Counted from the first letter of the stretch, positions 45,180 through 53,915 are shown. The stretch is DNA of 64,000 bases from Lachnospiraceae bacterium (GCA_022647575.1 JALCKY010000003.1:269001-333000); one strand, 5' to 3'. Notes: generated by a model not told the origin, from the letters alone. Program-made: numbers and translations.

Positions 45180-45782
45180 ATGGGTGAACATACCATGATT
45201 ATTTCCGAAGCTCAGAAGCGGCAGCTGATACAGCTGTTCAATACTCTTCCTCCGAATATAAAAGGACACAGCATGCGTACCGGAATTGCTCTGGAAATCT
45301 TTACCTCCAAAATCCTGATCACGCATCCGGAATATCTGTCAAACGGAACAGGCTCAGTCAGCAGCCTGCACATGATACACTGTGCACGGGAGTTCGGTTT
45401 TTACCATCATCTCGGGGAAATGCCGAAAAAAGCCGGTGCATCCGAAGATGCACCGGCCGCAAAAGAACGGATTCTTTCCGTGTTCACTGATTCCTGGAAT
45501 TCAAATGGTTTTTACGTGCATGGACTGCTCGATACGATTGAAACGCATGAGGAACACTGGGATGGGAGCGGAAAGCCCGGCGGGCTCAGAGGAAATCGCA
45601 TTCCGTTCTGGGGCCGCGCCTGTGCGATTGCAGAAAAATATGATCTGCTTACCATAGGAGCTTCCATGAGCCAGAGAAAGGCGTTTGAACAGATTTCACA
45701 CCTTTCCGGGAGATACTTCGATCCGACCCTGGTTCCCATTTTTCTGGAGTGTGCAAAGGAACTGCGGGTCGTAAGAAAATAA
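45180..45782 (+). CDS. degenerate HD-GYP-like protein
   Basis: 200 aa. The second half keeps the layout of an HD-GYP domain: HEEHWDGSGKPGGLRGNRIPFWGRACAIAEKYDLLT matches HHERxDGxGYPxGLxGxxIPxxARIxxVADxYDALT. The GYP is GKP, however, and the HD pair earlier in the fold is replaced (MIHCAREFGFYHHLGEMPKK where HDIGK would be expected). Metal and cyclic-di-GMP catalysis are therefore unlikely; it may be a binding or scaffolding pseudo-enzyme. It is convergent with the HAMP-sensor gene, 12 bp away. Confidence 0.72.
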   Translation: MGEHTMIISEAQKRQLIQLFNTLPPNIKGHSMRTGIALEIFTSKILITHPEYLSNGTGSVSSLHMIHCAREFGFYHHLGEMPKKAGASEDAPAAKERILSVFTDSWNSNGFYVHGLLDTIETHEEHWDGSGKPGGLRGNRIPFWGRACAIAEKYDLLTIGASMSQRKAFEQISHLSGRYFDPTLVPIFLECAKELRVVRK

Positions 45783-45801
45783 GACTCTCCGTCTTTATTT
45801 T
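45776..45801. terminator. bidirectional terminator between convergent genes
   Basis: AAAATAAGAC pairs with GTCTTTATTTT around TCTCC. The hairpin includes both stop codons of the convergent genes ending at 45782 and 45795, with T/A tracts on both sides. Confidence 0.75.
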
Positions 45802-46856
45802 CCGCAAATATGAAGGACAATGGCAATCTGATGTGCCGCTGCATTGTAATTCGTGTTCAGAAGACACTGCATCTTTTCTGCAGATTCCTTCAGGCGTCCG
45901 ATGAGGATCCTGCTTTCTTCCGGAACACAGTCCGCAAGATCCGGAGGAAAAAAGCCCCGTTCAGCATGATAGCGGACCACGATCGAAAGCCAGCTGTTCT
46001 TCTGGGTACTGAGTATGCTGATACGCCTTTGTTCATGTCCCGGGATATCCATGAGGGAATAAACAAGTTCGGAAAAATCAATGACCCGTCCGAGGGCATC
46101 TTCTGCATTGATGGAAAAACCATCCGGGATATAAACCATTCCGCTGAAACTGATTCCCCGTTTCCGGCAGGAATCGGCCATTTCAATCATGGCGGCATCC
46201 ACCAGTTCGTTGTTGGAATATTCCCGGCTGATGACAACTTCAGAGGCCATCTGGTCATTGATCTTTGCAACCAGCAGCCGGCCTTCTTCGTACTTTCCGT
46301 TTTTGAAAAGTTCGAAGACTTCTCCCATCATGATTTTGTAATGTTCACGGAATTCAATAAAACTTTTGACGTAATTGCGGTAGGACTGGTAATGGATCAT
46401 CTGAATTTCCATTTCCTTCCGCAGGTGTACGCTCTGTGACTCTGCCATGCGTACTTTTTCTTCCGCATGGTCCTGAATCTGCTTTTCCCTTTTTTCCAGC
46501 TCTGTAATCATGAAATTGAAGGCATTGGAAAAAGCGCCCATGAAATCGACCCGCTGGCTGTAGTCGCCTTTGGCGACTTCTTCCGCCTGCCAGGTCAGAT
46601 GCTTAAGTTTATAATACAGGTCCTTTTCCGGACCTGCGAAATAATTATGCCTGCTCGGAACCGGTACGGAAAGATCGCCGTCCGCAATCGCCGATTCAAA
46701 GTTGTACATTTCCCGGGCATTGGAAAGGCATTCCCCGATGGCCTTCGCCAAAGGTGCAAGCTCCGGCGAAAAGCCTTCCGTGCTGATATCACAGCCCGTA
46801 ATGTCTTCCGTTGCCCTCTCGACCAGATTTGTCAGTCTTTCTATCTCATTCTGCAT
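45795..46856 (-). CDS. soluble HAMP-type sensor with histidine-kinase-like C-terminal region
   Basis: 353 aa with no membrane segment. A HAMP-like/coiled-coil region with FMGAFSNAFNFMITELEKREKQIQDHAEEKVRMAE (near residues 100-140) is followed by a dimerisation-like segment and a C-terminal domain containing NNELVDAAMIEMADSCRKRGISFS. That piece resembles the N box of GHKL kinases but has no clear G boxes. It follows the V4R gene by 8 bp and ends the four-gene signalling operon that begins at 49329. It probably processes the V4R signal; no DNA-binding domain is present. Confidence 0.72.
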   Translation of the reverse strand: MQNEIERLTNLVERATEDITGCDISTEGFSPELAPLAKAIGECLSNAREMYNFESAIADGDLSVPVPSRHNYFAGPEKDLYYKLKHLTWQAEEVAKGDYSQRVDFMGAFSNAFNFMITELEKREKQIQDHAEEKVRMAESQSVHLRKEMEIQMIHYQSYRNYVKSFIEFREHYKIMMGEVFELFKNGKYEEGRLLVAKINDQMASEVVISREYSNNELVDAAMIEMADSCRKRGISFSGMVYIPDGFSINAEDALGRVIDFSELVYSLMDIPGHEQRRISILSTQKNSWLSIVVRYHAERGFFPPDLADCVPEESRILIGRLKESAEKMQCLLNTNYNAAAHQIAIVLHICGK

Positions 46857-46864
46857 AGCTTCCC

Positions 46865-47392
46865 CTATGTTTCGCTTGGGTGTGTCTCAAACCGGCACAC
46901 ACGGTCCCCTCTTGCCCAGCAGTCGACCTCAACAGTCTCATACGGTTTTTTCGTGTAGGCTCCCATGATTCCGGAAATGAATCCTTCGTCATAATTGCAG
47001 ACGCATTCGCCCGTAACCGGAAGCCCCGAGCAGTCCAGGTCTTCTCCGATCGTCAGGATGGCATGCCCTGTCTGTTTGTCCATTTCTTCAAAGCGAAGGA
47101 CTCCGATCCGAAGCTGCTTCATTTTCGCCTGGAGCTGTGCCAGGAATTCGTTCCAGTCCGTATTGAGGTCCAGTACGTTTTTCGCAAATTCCTCTCCTGC
47201 AAGCCACCCGCTCTTTCGAAAAAGACGGATCATTTCCTCCGTGCTGAACTCCCGGACAAGGGTTGCGCGCATCGTGTACTGAAAGAGGCGGTAGACCAGG
47301 ACCGGCATGGCGGGTCCCAGATGTTCTCTGCCTTTTTGCACATCGCCCAGCATGTCCCACGAAAAATCTCCATTCAGCTGCTTGTCGCTCAT
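46865..47392 (-). CDS. V4R-domain sensor protein
   Basis: 175 aa, all of it a 4-vinyl-reductase (V4R) type small-molecule-binding domain with the C-terminal VDCWARGDRVCRFE motif (two conserved cysteines) and TGECVCNYDEGFISGIM before it. V4R domains bind hydrocarbons or tetrapyrrole-like ligands in sensors; the ligand here is unknown. The start lies 11 bp after the LytTR regulator stop and the next gene follows by 8 bp, so the four genes are co-transcribed. It probably feeds an input into the LytTR pathway. Confidence 0.82.
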   Translation of the reverse strand: MSDKQLNGDFSWDMLGDVQKGREHLGPAMPVLVYRLFQYTMRATLVREFSTEEMIRLFRKSGWLAGEEFAKNVLDLNTDWNEFLAQLQAKMKQLRIGVLRFEEMDKQTGHAILTIGEDLDCSGLPVTGECVCNYDEGFISGIMGAYTKKPYETVEVDCWARGDRVCRFETHPSET

Positions 47393-47403
47393 GCTATCCT
47401 CCC

Positions 47404-48123
47404 TTAAATTTTAAGCAGATACTTTGAAAACTGCTGCTGCACATTCTGCGAATATTTCTCGCTGACCGGCAGCTCTGTCTCATTGTTCAGGACCAGACCG
47501 TTTCTTGATAATTTTTTGATATAATAACAGTTCACGAGATACGAGCGATGGATGCGGACAAACCCGCGTTCCGCAAGAAGCTCTTCCACTTCCTCCAGCC
47601 TCGAATAATAGCTGAATTCAGAATCCCTCATATGAACTGTGATGACCCGGTTCTGAACTTCAAAATACAGGATGCTGTCCAGTTTCAGTTTTTCTTTTGC
47701 ACCATTGCTCGTGACGGAAATAAAGTCTTCTTCTTTCAGCCGGACGGAGTCTTTGACTTTCAGAAAAATCTCCTTGAATTTACGGACCGTCATATCGTCC
47801 TTGACGATATAGTAGAACGGCTCTACTTCAAAGGCTTCGAATACATACTCGTCACTCGTCGTCAGGAAAATAATCTGCGCAAGGCATCCGATTTCACGAA
47901 GACGCCTCGCGGTTTCCACGCCGTTCATTTTTCCCATCAGGATGTCAAGATAGATGATGTCAACTTCATTCGGGTGATCTGACAGCATGAAAAGGAGCTG
48001 CTCGCCGCTCTCGTATTCCGTTATCTTGATATCAATTCCGCTTTCCCTTGCACTGTCTGAAAGAAGTGTCCGATAATAAGTCACCACCTGTGGATTATCA
48101 TCACAAATCGCAATCTTTATCAT
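47404..48123 (-). CDS. LytTR-family response regulator
   Basis: 240 aa from the ATG at 48123 (GAAAGGT before it); a GTG three codons upstream is less likely. The receiver domain has D8-D9 and phospho-acceptor D60 (DIIYLDILMGKMNG). The C-terminal LytTR domain (FISVTSNGAKEKLKLDSILYFEVQNRVITVHM ... FVRIHRSYLVNCYYI) binds DNA. It pairs with the GHKL kinase at 48235-49329. A 21-bp-spaced repeat pair lies 82 bp before its start, and another lies the same distance before the kinase start. Confidence 0.95.
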   Translation of the reverse strand: MIKIAICDDNPQVVTYYRTLLSDSARESGIDIKITEYESGEQLLFMLSDHPNEVDIIYLDILMGKMNGVETARRLREIGCLAQIIFLTTSDEYVFEAFEVEPFYYIVKDDMTVRKFKEIFLKVKDSVRLKEEDFISVTSNGAKEKLKLDSILYFEVQNRVITVHMRDSEFSYYSRLEEVEELLAERGFVRIHRSYLVNCYYIKKLSRNGLVLNNETELPVSEKYSQNVQQQFSKYLLKI

Positions 48124-48204
48124 ACCTTTCACCCTCTCACCAGTCTGTGCCGGCCCTGTTTTGGCTGTATTATAAATCGGGGTTCTGTGAATTTTGCCTG
48201 TTAT

Positions 48205-48234
48205 GTTGTGAATGCCTGTAATTTTGTTGCAGAA
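48205..48234 (+). promoter_or_regulatory. LytTR-type repeat pair, upstream of the LytTR regulator
   Basis: GTTGTGAAT at 48205 and GTTGCAGAA at 48226, exactly 21 bp apart. They fill the gap between the kinase stop and the regulator start, 82 bp from the latter. Confidence 0.55.
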
Positions 48235-49329
48235 TCAGCTGTCGCCGTTTAAAAACAGCGTAAAGGCAATGCGGAAGATGCCTTCACAGGGCTGTGCTTC
48301 CATATAGCCGCTGTATTTACTGACGATGTTCCGGACATTATCCAGGCCGAACCCATGATTCATTTTGTCCTTTTTCAGAGTTTTCAGACCCTTATTTCCC
48401 GGAGAACCGGGCGTCACCGAAGTATTTTCCATCTTAAAGGTAATGACTCCGTGCTTTTCAATCAGTTCCAGCGAAATGGCCGGTTTCGGATATTTTTCTT
48501 TTGCCCTGCTGCATGCCTCAATGGCATTATCCATGCAGCTGCCGATAGCCAGGCACAGATCTTTCATATTGATTTCAATATTTGCCGGCAGCCCGATGAT
48601 ATGAGCTACATGAATTCCGTTCAGTCCTGCCACATGAATTTTCTCTGACAGGACGGCATCAAGGCCGGGATTTCCCGTGTTGACGATTTCGCTGTCCGTA
48701 TTCAGAATGGTAACAGACTCTTCCAGATATTTTCTGGCTCCCTCCACGTCACCGGATTTAAGAAGTCCGGAAAACGCAAGTAAATTGTTCTTCCGGTCAT
48801 GGCGGTATCTTCTGATTTCTTTCTGATATTCTTCAGCCTGTTCCAGATATTTCTCCTGGAGTTTCAGCTTATTTCTCAGTTCAAGAAGCTCTTCGTGCTC
48901 ATTCTCGGATTTCATTCTCCTGCGCACCCGCACAAAACGCTCTGCGGCTCCCATAATGTATTCGGTCCGGCCGGAAGAATTTTTGATTTTCACCCAGTGT
49001 ATCAAAAGAGCGACCGGATTCTGCCGTTTTGCCTGCAGGCGGATAACAGCATGGCACTCATTGGCCTTTCCGGAAAGGATCGCGAACATTTTCTTATAAG
49101 TCTCTTCAGATGAGGCACAGACAATTCCGTGTTCAAGCAGATAGTCCGGCATGTTCTCAAGAGCATATTGTTCTGTCCGGAACAGTTTCCGGAAACCGTC
49201 GCTCAGTTTCAGTGTATGATGCTCCGGATCAAAAAGACAGTACATGGGATCCCGGTTCCGGTTCAGGATCTGATTAATCTGCCTGATTTCATCCTGATGC
49301 ACGAACTTTGCATCTGCTATCGCTGTCAT
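48235..49329 (-). CDS. soluble PAS/GHKL sensor histidine kinase
   Basis: 364 aa from the ATG at 49329 (GGGTGGGAGAG site); longer in-frame starts lack a site. No membrane helix. An N-terminal PAS-like region (residues 10-130, DPMYCLFDPEHHTLKLSDGFRKLF), a coiled coil (140-172), the phospho-acceptor H177 in YRHDRKNNLLAF, and a GHKL ATPase domain with an N box (GSCMDNAIEACSRAKEK) and a final GFGLDNVRNIV box. This is the AgrC/LytS-like class that signals to LytTR regulators; being cytoplasmic, it must sense an internal signal or the V4R partner. Confidence 0.92.
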   Translation of the reverse strand: MTAIADAKFVHQDEIRQINQILNRNRDPMYCLFDPEHHTLKLSDGFRKLFRTEQYALENMPDYLLEHGIVCASSEETYKKMFAILSGKANECHAVIRLQAKRQNPVALLIHWVKIKNSSGRTEYIMGAAERFVRVRRRMKSENEHEELLELRNKLKLQEKYLEQAEEYQKEIRRYRHDRKNNLLAFSGLLKSGDVEGARKYLEESVTILNTDSEIVNTGNPGLDAVLSEKIHVAGLNGIHVAHIIGLPANIEINMKDLCLAIGSCMDNAIEACSRAKEKYPKPAISLELIEKHGVITFKMENTSVTPGSPGNKGLKTLKKDKMNHGFGLDNVRNIVSKYSGYMEAQPCEGIFRIAFTLFLNGDS

Positions 49330-49410
49330 CTCTCCCACCCTCTGTTCAGTTCCCCGTTCACCGGCTGCAAAAAAAACATAGCATGATTTCTGCCCGGGAA
49401 ATCGGTCATT

Positions 49411-49440
49411 GTTGTATAAAGAAAAAACATTGTTGCGTTT
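49411..49440 (+). promoter_or_regulatory. LytTR-type repeat pair, upstream of the GHKL kinase
   Basis: GTTGTATAA at 49411 and GTTGCGTTT at 49432, exactly 21 bp apart, 82 bp before the kinase ATG, the same distance as the pair before the regulator. The second halves are diverged. Confidence 0.5.
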
Positions 49441-49835
49441 AGTGAGAATCCGCTTTCTGCGCATCAACATCTTCCATACGTCTTAAATTGGATAATACAG
49501 GGTTGGTCCGGTTTGCAGCATAAAGTCTGTCATGCTGCAAAAACGCCGTAACTCAGGAGAAAACTTAATTTCAATTCAACGGTATTATATCATAACTGCC
49601 CCTGATGTTGGAAGCAGTAATACACCTGCAGAATGCTTAAAAAAAAGAGCCGTAAATACGACATCAGGCATGCTCTTCACAACAAAGAATCAGACAGCTC
49701 TCTGTATTCTCATCTATATTGTACAGGATGGATGCCGACCTCATCCACCTCAGATAGAGCAAATGCTTTATCTCCATTACCTTTTCCTGCCCGGCAACCC
49801 ACCGGGCAGGTTTGCATTTTAAAGAACCGAAGCCG
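49441..49835. other. gene-free stretch with two strong stem-loops
   Basis: No credible gene on either strand. A perfect 10-bp stem TTTGCAGCAT / ATGCTGCAAA lies at 49512-49541. A 9-bp stem CCTGCCCGG / CCGGGCAGG at 49786-49810, followed on the plus strand by TTTGCATTTT, could end a plus-strand transcript. A small RNA of about 250-300 bases between them is possible. Confidence 0.4.
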
Positions 49836-49867
49836 CAAAAAAGGCAGTCCCGGAATCCGGGACTGCC
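49836..49867 (-). terminator. intrinsic terminator of trpS
   Basis: On the minus strand an 11-bp stem GGCAGTCCCGG / CCGGGACTGCC is followed by six T residues, 36 bp after the trpS stop. Confidence 0.92.
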
Positions 49868-49902
49868 GAACCTGATGCTTCAGCCGGTAAGGTTTTCTCT
49901 TT

Positions 49903-51015
49903 TTATTTCTTCTGTGTTTTCAGAAGTTCCTTCCACTCTTCCACAACCCCGCGGCCGTCGAAGTAATCCAGCTGCATGGCTTTCTGCACGCGGCCGAGCG
50001 TCTCATTGGTGACTTCCCTGGCCTTCATCGTTCCTGCCTGAAGGATATCGTAAACGGAATCGATGTCCGCTTCCCATTTTGCCCTGTTTTCCCGGATCGG
50101 CTCCAGTGTTTCCTCGAGGATCTGGATCAGGAATTTCTTGCAGGTTCCGTCGCCGAGTCCGCCCCTGCGGTAATGCTCTTTCATTTCCTCCAGGTTTGCA
50201 TACTGAGGAAGATACTTTGCAAAATGTTCGTCACTGCAGAAGGCATCCAGATACGTGAAGACGACATTGCCTTCGATATGGCCCGGATCCTCGATTTTCA
50301 GGTGGGTGGGATCCGTGAACATCTTGCCGTTGATCTGCTGTTTAACGGTTTTCGCCGAATCGGAAAGATAAATGCAGTTGCCGAGAGACTTGCTCATTTT
50401 CGCTTTTCCGTCAACGCCCGGCAGGCGTCTCTGGGTTTCATTTTCCGGAATCACGGCCTTCGGCAGCACAAGTGTGTCGCCGTAGATCCTGTTGAATTTT
50501 TCCACGATTTCGCGTGCCTGCTCCAGCATCGGCAGCTGATCCTCACCGACCGGAACGATGTTGGCGTTAAATGCCGTGATGTCTGCAGCCTGCGACACCG
50601 GATAGGCAAAGAAGCCGGCCGCCAGTCCTTCCTCGGTAAAGCCGCGCATCTGAATCTCCGCCTTGACGGTCGGATTCCGCGAAAGCCGTGCGGTCGTAAC
50701 GAGGTTCATATAATAAAACGTAAGCGCATGCAGCGCCGGCAGAGCCGACTGAACGCAGAACGTCACCTTATCGGGATCCAGGCCGACGGAAAGATAATCC
50801 AGGATCACGTTGATGATGTTGTCCCTGATTTTCCTCGGGTTGTCTGTATTGTCGGTCAGTGCCTGGTCATCGGCAATCAGGATGTAAATGGCATCGTACT
50901 GTCCGGAATTCTGCAGTTCAACGCGGCGTTTCAGCGACCCCACATAATGCCCCAGATGCAGTCTTCCTGTCGGACGGTCACCCGTCAGGATAATCTGTTT
51001 TTCTTTGCTGTCCAT
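49903..51015 (-). CDS. trpS: tryptophanyl-tRNA synthetase
   Basis: 370 aa class I synthetase that charges tRNA-Trp. The ATP-binding HIGH-like motif is [11 protein letters not shown] (about residues 17-27) and the KMSKS motif is AKMSKSLGN. The intervening tryptophan-pocket motifs [16 protein letters not shown] and PVSQAADI are present. Length is slightly above the usual ~330-345 aa, in keeping with a subgroup that has a longer C-terminus. Start with AAGGAG site. No T-box leader is visible before it, so tryptophan control by that route is unlikely. Confidence 0.96.
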   Translation of the reverse strand: MDSKEKQIILTGDRPTGRLHLGHYVGSLKRRVELQNSGQYDAIYILIADDQALTDNTDNPRKIRDNIINVILDYLSVGLDPDKVTFCVQSALPALHALTFYYMNLVTTARLSRNPTVKAEIQMRGFTEEGLAAGFFAYPVSQAADITAFNANIVPVGEDQLPMLEQAREIVEKFNRIYGDTLVLPKAVIPENETQRRLPGVDGKAKMSKSLGNCIYLSDSAKTVKQQINGKMFTDPTHLKIEDPGHIEGNVVFTYLDAFCSDEHFAKYLPQYANLEEMKEHYRRGGLGDGTCKKFLIQILEETLEPIRENRAKWEADIDSVYDILQAGTMKAREVTNETLGRVQKAMQLDYFDGRGVVEEWKELLKTQKK

Positions 51016-51150
51016 TCTGTTCTTCTCCTTCGCGGCATCCTGTTTCGTTTGGGAAATGAAGATGCTTTCTCTTGATCTCTTTTCCTATTCTACAACAAAA
51101 TGCCGCTTCCGTGGAGATTAAGAGCATCATAAGTTCAAATATCCTGAATT

Positions 51151-51798
51151 TTACTTCGACTTCCTGCTGCGGTGGTCTTTCTCCACTTCTTCCTTCCACT
51201 CAGGGCTGACGCATCCGCAGGCGCGCAGATTGGAAACGGCGGAATCCATCGCCCTGAAATTCATGCGTGTTCCGGCCGCATCGCAGGTATAGGTGACTGC
51301 CCGTTCCCGTGCAATCCCGAGTTTTGCAGCGGTCTCCACTGCGTCGATGTTGGCTCCCAGGAAAAGGAACTCCCAGCCGGCTTTCTTCTTCCGTTCAATC
51401 ATTTTCTTCACCGTCGCGGAATCGTAAACATGACTTGCATTTTCCAGACCGTCGGTCGTGATGATGAACATCGTATGCTCCGGGACATCTTCCGGTCGTG
51501 CGTATTTATGGATATTTTCAATGTGGTGCACCGCACCGCCGATGGCATCGAGCAGGGCCGTGCAGCCTCCGACGCTGTATTCCTTTTCCGTCATGGGTTG
51601 GATGTCCTTCAGCTTCACTCGGTCATGAAGCACGCTGCTGTCATTGCTGAAGAGCACGGTGGAAACATAAGCTTCCCCGTCCGCCTTTTTCTGTTTCTCA
51701 ATCATTGCATTGAATCCGCCGACCGTATCCTCTTCCATGCCGCTCATCGATCCGCTTCGGTCCAGAATAAAAACCAGTTCCGTTAAATCCTTCTTCAT
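51151..51798 (-). CDS. cytoplasmic von Willebrand A domain protein
   Basis: 215 aa, one VWA domain with an intact metal site: DRSGSM (residues 13-18), a threonine in GGCTALLDAIG, and the aspartate in IITTDGLENA. No signal peptide or membrane helix. Stand-alone cytoplasmic VWA proteins usually work with an ATPase or as metal-dependent scaffolds; no partner lies next to it. AGGAGG site before the ATG. It lies downstream of the macrodomain gene, separated by a terminator-like hairpin. Confidence 0.85.
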   Translation of the reverse strand: MKKDLTELVFILDRSGSMSGMEEDTVGGFNAMIEKQKKADGEAYVSTVLFSNDSSVLHDRVKLKDIQPMTEKEYSVGGCTALLDAIGGAVHHIENIHKYARPEDVPEHTMFIITTDGLENASHVYDSATVKKMIERKKKAGWEFLFLGANIDAVETAAKLGIARERAVTYTCDAAGTRMNFRAMDSAVSNLRACGCVSPEWKEEVEKDHRSRKSK

Positions 51799-51822
51799 CG
51801 TTTTTTCCTCCTGAAATTAGAA

Positions 51823-51856
51823 ATGCAGTTACGGGTTTCTGACCCTGTAACTGCAT
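51823..51856 (-). terminator. hairpin between macrodomain gene and VWA gene
   Basis: On the minus strand ATGCAGTTACAGGGT pairs with ACCCGTAACTGCAT (one mismatch), followed by a weak T-rich run. It may terminate the macrodomain transcript only partly. Confidence 0.65.
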
Positions 51857-51903
51857 GATAAGGTTTCTGCGATGCGGAATGGTCGCTTCAGAGGCGACAT
51901 TTT

Positions 51904-52944
51904 TCAGGCTCCGAGGAGCGGCTGGTCAAAGGCAAAAAGCACTTCGTTGATGCGGAAGAGATCATAGTCTTTCTGTTCGATGAAATATTCGATGATGATG
52001 TCGGACTTACTGCTGTGCGACAGGGCATAGCCGGCCTTTTCCAGCATTTCCCTGGTCTCTTCCAGGTTCAGGGACAGGGCCAGGGCAAAGGCGACTGCCG
52101 TCTGCTTCGACGGGCGGTAATGCGGATCCGACCGGATTTTGGAAAACAGTTTGCGGTCGATGTTGGCTTTTTTGTAGCATTCCGCATCGGTCATTTTTTC
52201 TTCATCAATCTTGCGCAGCAGCATCCCGGAAAAGCTTTCATCCAGCCTGCTGATGCGCTCCTCCAGCTCATCGGCTGAGACATACTCCGCTTCCCGGATG
52301 TTCTCTTCCGGACTTTCTTCTTTCGATGCCTTCACCGCATAGGAGGCAAAGAGACGGAAGTGCTCCTCTTTCTGTCTCTGCTTCGGGCTTGTGCATCATA
52401 AAGCGTCGTATGCTGTCCGGCGTAGCGGTCATCAATATATTCCCGGACAGAGTCAAAGACTTTCGATCCGACGTCATAGGACGCGCGGTCGAAGATGACG
52501 AGATAAACCGTCATGTCCTCCTTTTCCAGGAAATGACGGATGGCATCGACCGCGACCTGCAGCGCCTCCTCCTTCGGATAGCCGTAAATGCCCGAAGAGA
52601 TCAGCGGAAAGGCAACGGTTTCACAGCCGTGTTCCTTTGCAAGTTCGAGCGATTTCCGATAGCAGGATGACAGCAGCTTCTCCTCGCCGTGCGTGCCGCC
52701 CCTCCAGATCAGGACCTACTGTATGAATCATATACCGGCACGGCAGACGGTATCCCTTCGTGATTTTAGCCTCGCCTGTCCTGCAGCCGTGCAGCTTCTC
52801 GCATTCCGCAAGAAGCTCCGGCCCGGCCGCCCGGTGGATGGCACCGTCCACGCCTCCGCCGCCGAGAAGAGATTCATTTGCCGCATTTACGACGGCATCG
52901 ACTTTCATTCGTGTAAGATCATTCCGAACAATGACAAACGGCAT
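51904..52944 (-). pseudogene. macrodomain protein with C-terminal helical domain, two frameshifts
   Basis: One protein spread over three frames. 52944 to about 52715 gives the macrodomain start ([38 protein letters not shown] ... YMIHTVGP). The next frame continues with [23 protein letters not shown]...FPLISSGIYGYPKEEAL and MTVYLVIFDRASYDV...IDDRY. The third, to 51904, gives the helical tail with [36 protein letters not shown] and ends [11 protein letters not shown] macrodomain fused to this tail is a known Bacillota architecture; such proteins bind or hydrolyse ADP-ribose derivatives. The shifts lie near 52710 (apparently one extra base) and near 52370. Residues around them remain family-like. 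Confidence 0.85.
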
Positions 52945-53003
52945 GCTGATTTCCTCCGTTTCTTTACTGCTATCTTATCACGTCCGGACTGTCATGGTTT
53001 ATC

Positions 53004-53915
53004 TTATTGTTTTATGCCGGTCATCAGAAGCAGGGTATGGCTGTTCCAGTTCCAGATGCGGTTGTCCTCCAGGATGCATGCCAGGTAGTCATGGATCCAG
53101 TTCTGAAGGCTGAGGAGCCGGTCGAATTCCCGGTCCGTCAGATAATTCCTGGAAGCAGGGATTGCACGGAAACGCGACAGCTTGATGCTCAAGCCGCGGT
53201 AAAAGCTGTCGATGTATTCCTTCCTGAGTTCCCCGGACAGGGCCGCGTCGGAGAGCGAGAAAAAATTCCCCACGGCACGGACCCGGACATTCTGAAGAGG
53301 AGCTTTCGAAAAGAGATACGGGATCGTCGACGGTTCGGTCCATCTGCCTTCTGTCGGCAGAAGGGCCTGATACATCATCTCTGCCTTCGCCTGCAGTTCA
53401 GCCATTTCATTGACTCTTGGAAGGACAGCCTTCGGCCAGTATCCGGATGACCCGGTCTTTTCTTCAAAACTGTCACCGATCACTGCCGCGACAAGTCCGC
53501 CGCTCTTCGTGACGCGTGCCATCTCGGCAACGGCTCCCGTCACGTCGCCGACTGCCGTAAGAAAAGTAAATGATACGGTCCGGTCAAAAGTCCCCTCTTC
53601 AAACGGGAGATGAAAAGCATCTCCCTGCAGAAAAGAATAGCGGTTCCGCAGGTCCGGCGCTTTCCTGTTTTCAGCAGCCCGGATCATGCCCGTGTCAAAG
53701 TCCAGGCCCGTGAATTCGCCTTCCGATATCTGACGCCCCAGATAATAAGTAAATTCTCCGGTTCCGCATCCGACATCCAGGATTTTCATCCCGTCATGCA
53801 GGCCGAGCCATTCCCGGTACAGACTCCCCTGCTCATCCGGGAGCATTTCCATCCGGCAGGCATGCAGCACGTCTTCATTCTGAAAATAATAGGACCACAG
53901 GTCATCATCTGCCAT
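53004..53915 (-). CDS. class I SAM-dependent methyltransferase
   Basis: 303 aa. Motif I ILDVGCGTGEFTYYLG (about residues 45-60), an acidic motif II (TGLDFDTGMI) and motif IV region (FDRTVSFTFLTAVGDV) show a Rossmann-type methyltransferase of the UbiE/Methyltransf_11 group. The substrate is not predictable; the C-terminal 120 residues are a helical cap. It diverges from the RiPP cluster, sharing the 140-bp spacer in which a TATAAT box lies at 54016-54021. It could methylate a cluster product, but nothing in the sequence proves that. Confidence 0.85.
   Translation of the reverse strand: MADDDLWSYYFQNEDVLHACRMEMLPDEQGSLYREWLGLHDGMKILDVGCGTGEFTYYLGRQISEGEFTGLDFDTGMIRAAENRKAPDLRNRYSFLQGDAFHLPFEEGTFDRTVSFTFLTAVGDVTGAVAEMARVTKSGGLVAAVIGDSFEEKTGSSGYWPKAVLPRVNEMAELQAKAEMMYQALLPTEGRWTEPSTIPYLFSKAPLQNVRVRAVGNFFSLSDAALSGELRKEYIDSFYRGLSIKLSRFRAIPASRNYLTDREFDRLLSLQNWIHDYLACILEDNRIWNWNSHTLLLMTGIKQ

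Noticed and set aside
51016-51150. T-box leader before trpS
   Set aside because: The conserved T-box sequence and an antiterminator stem are not present.
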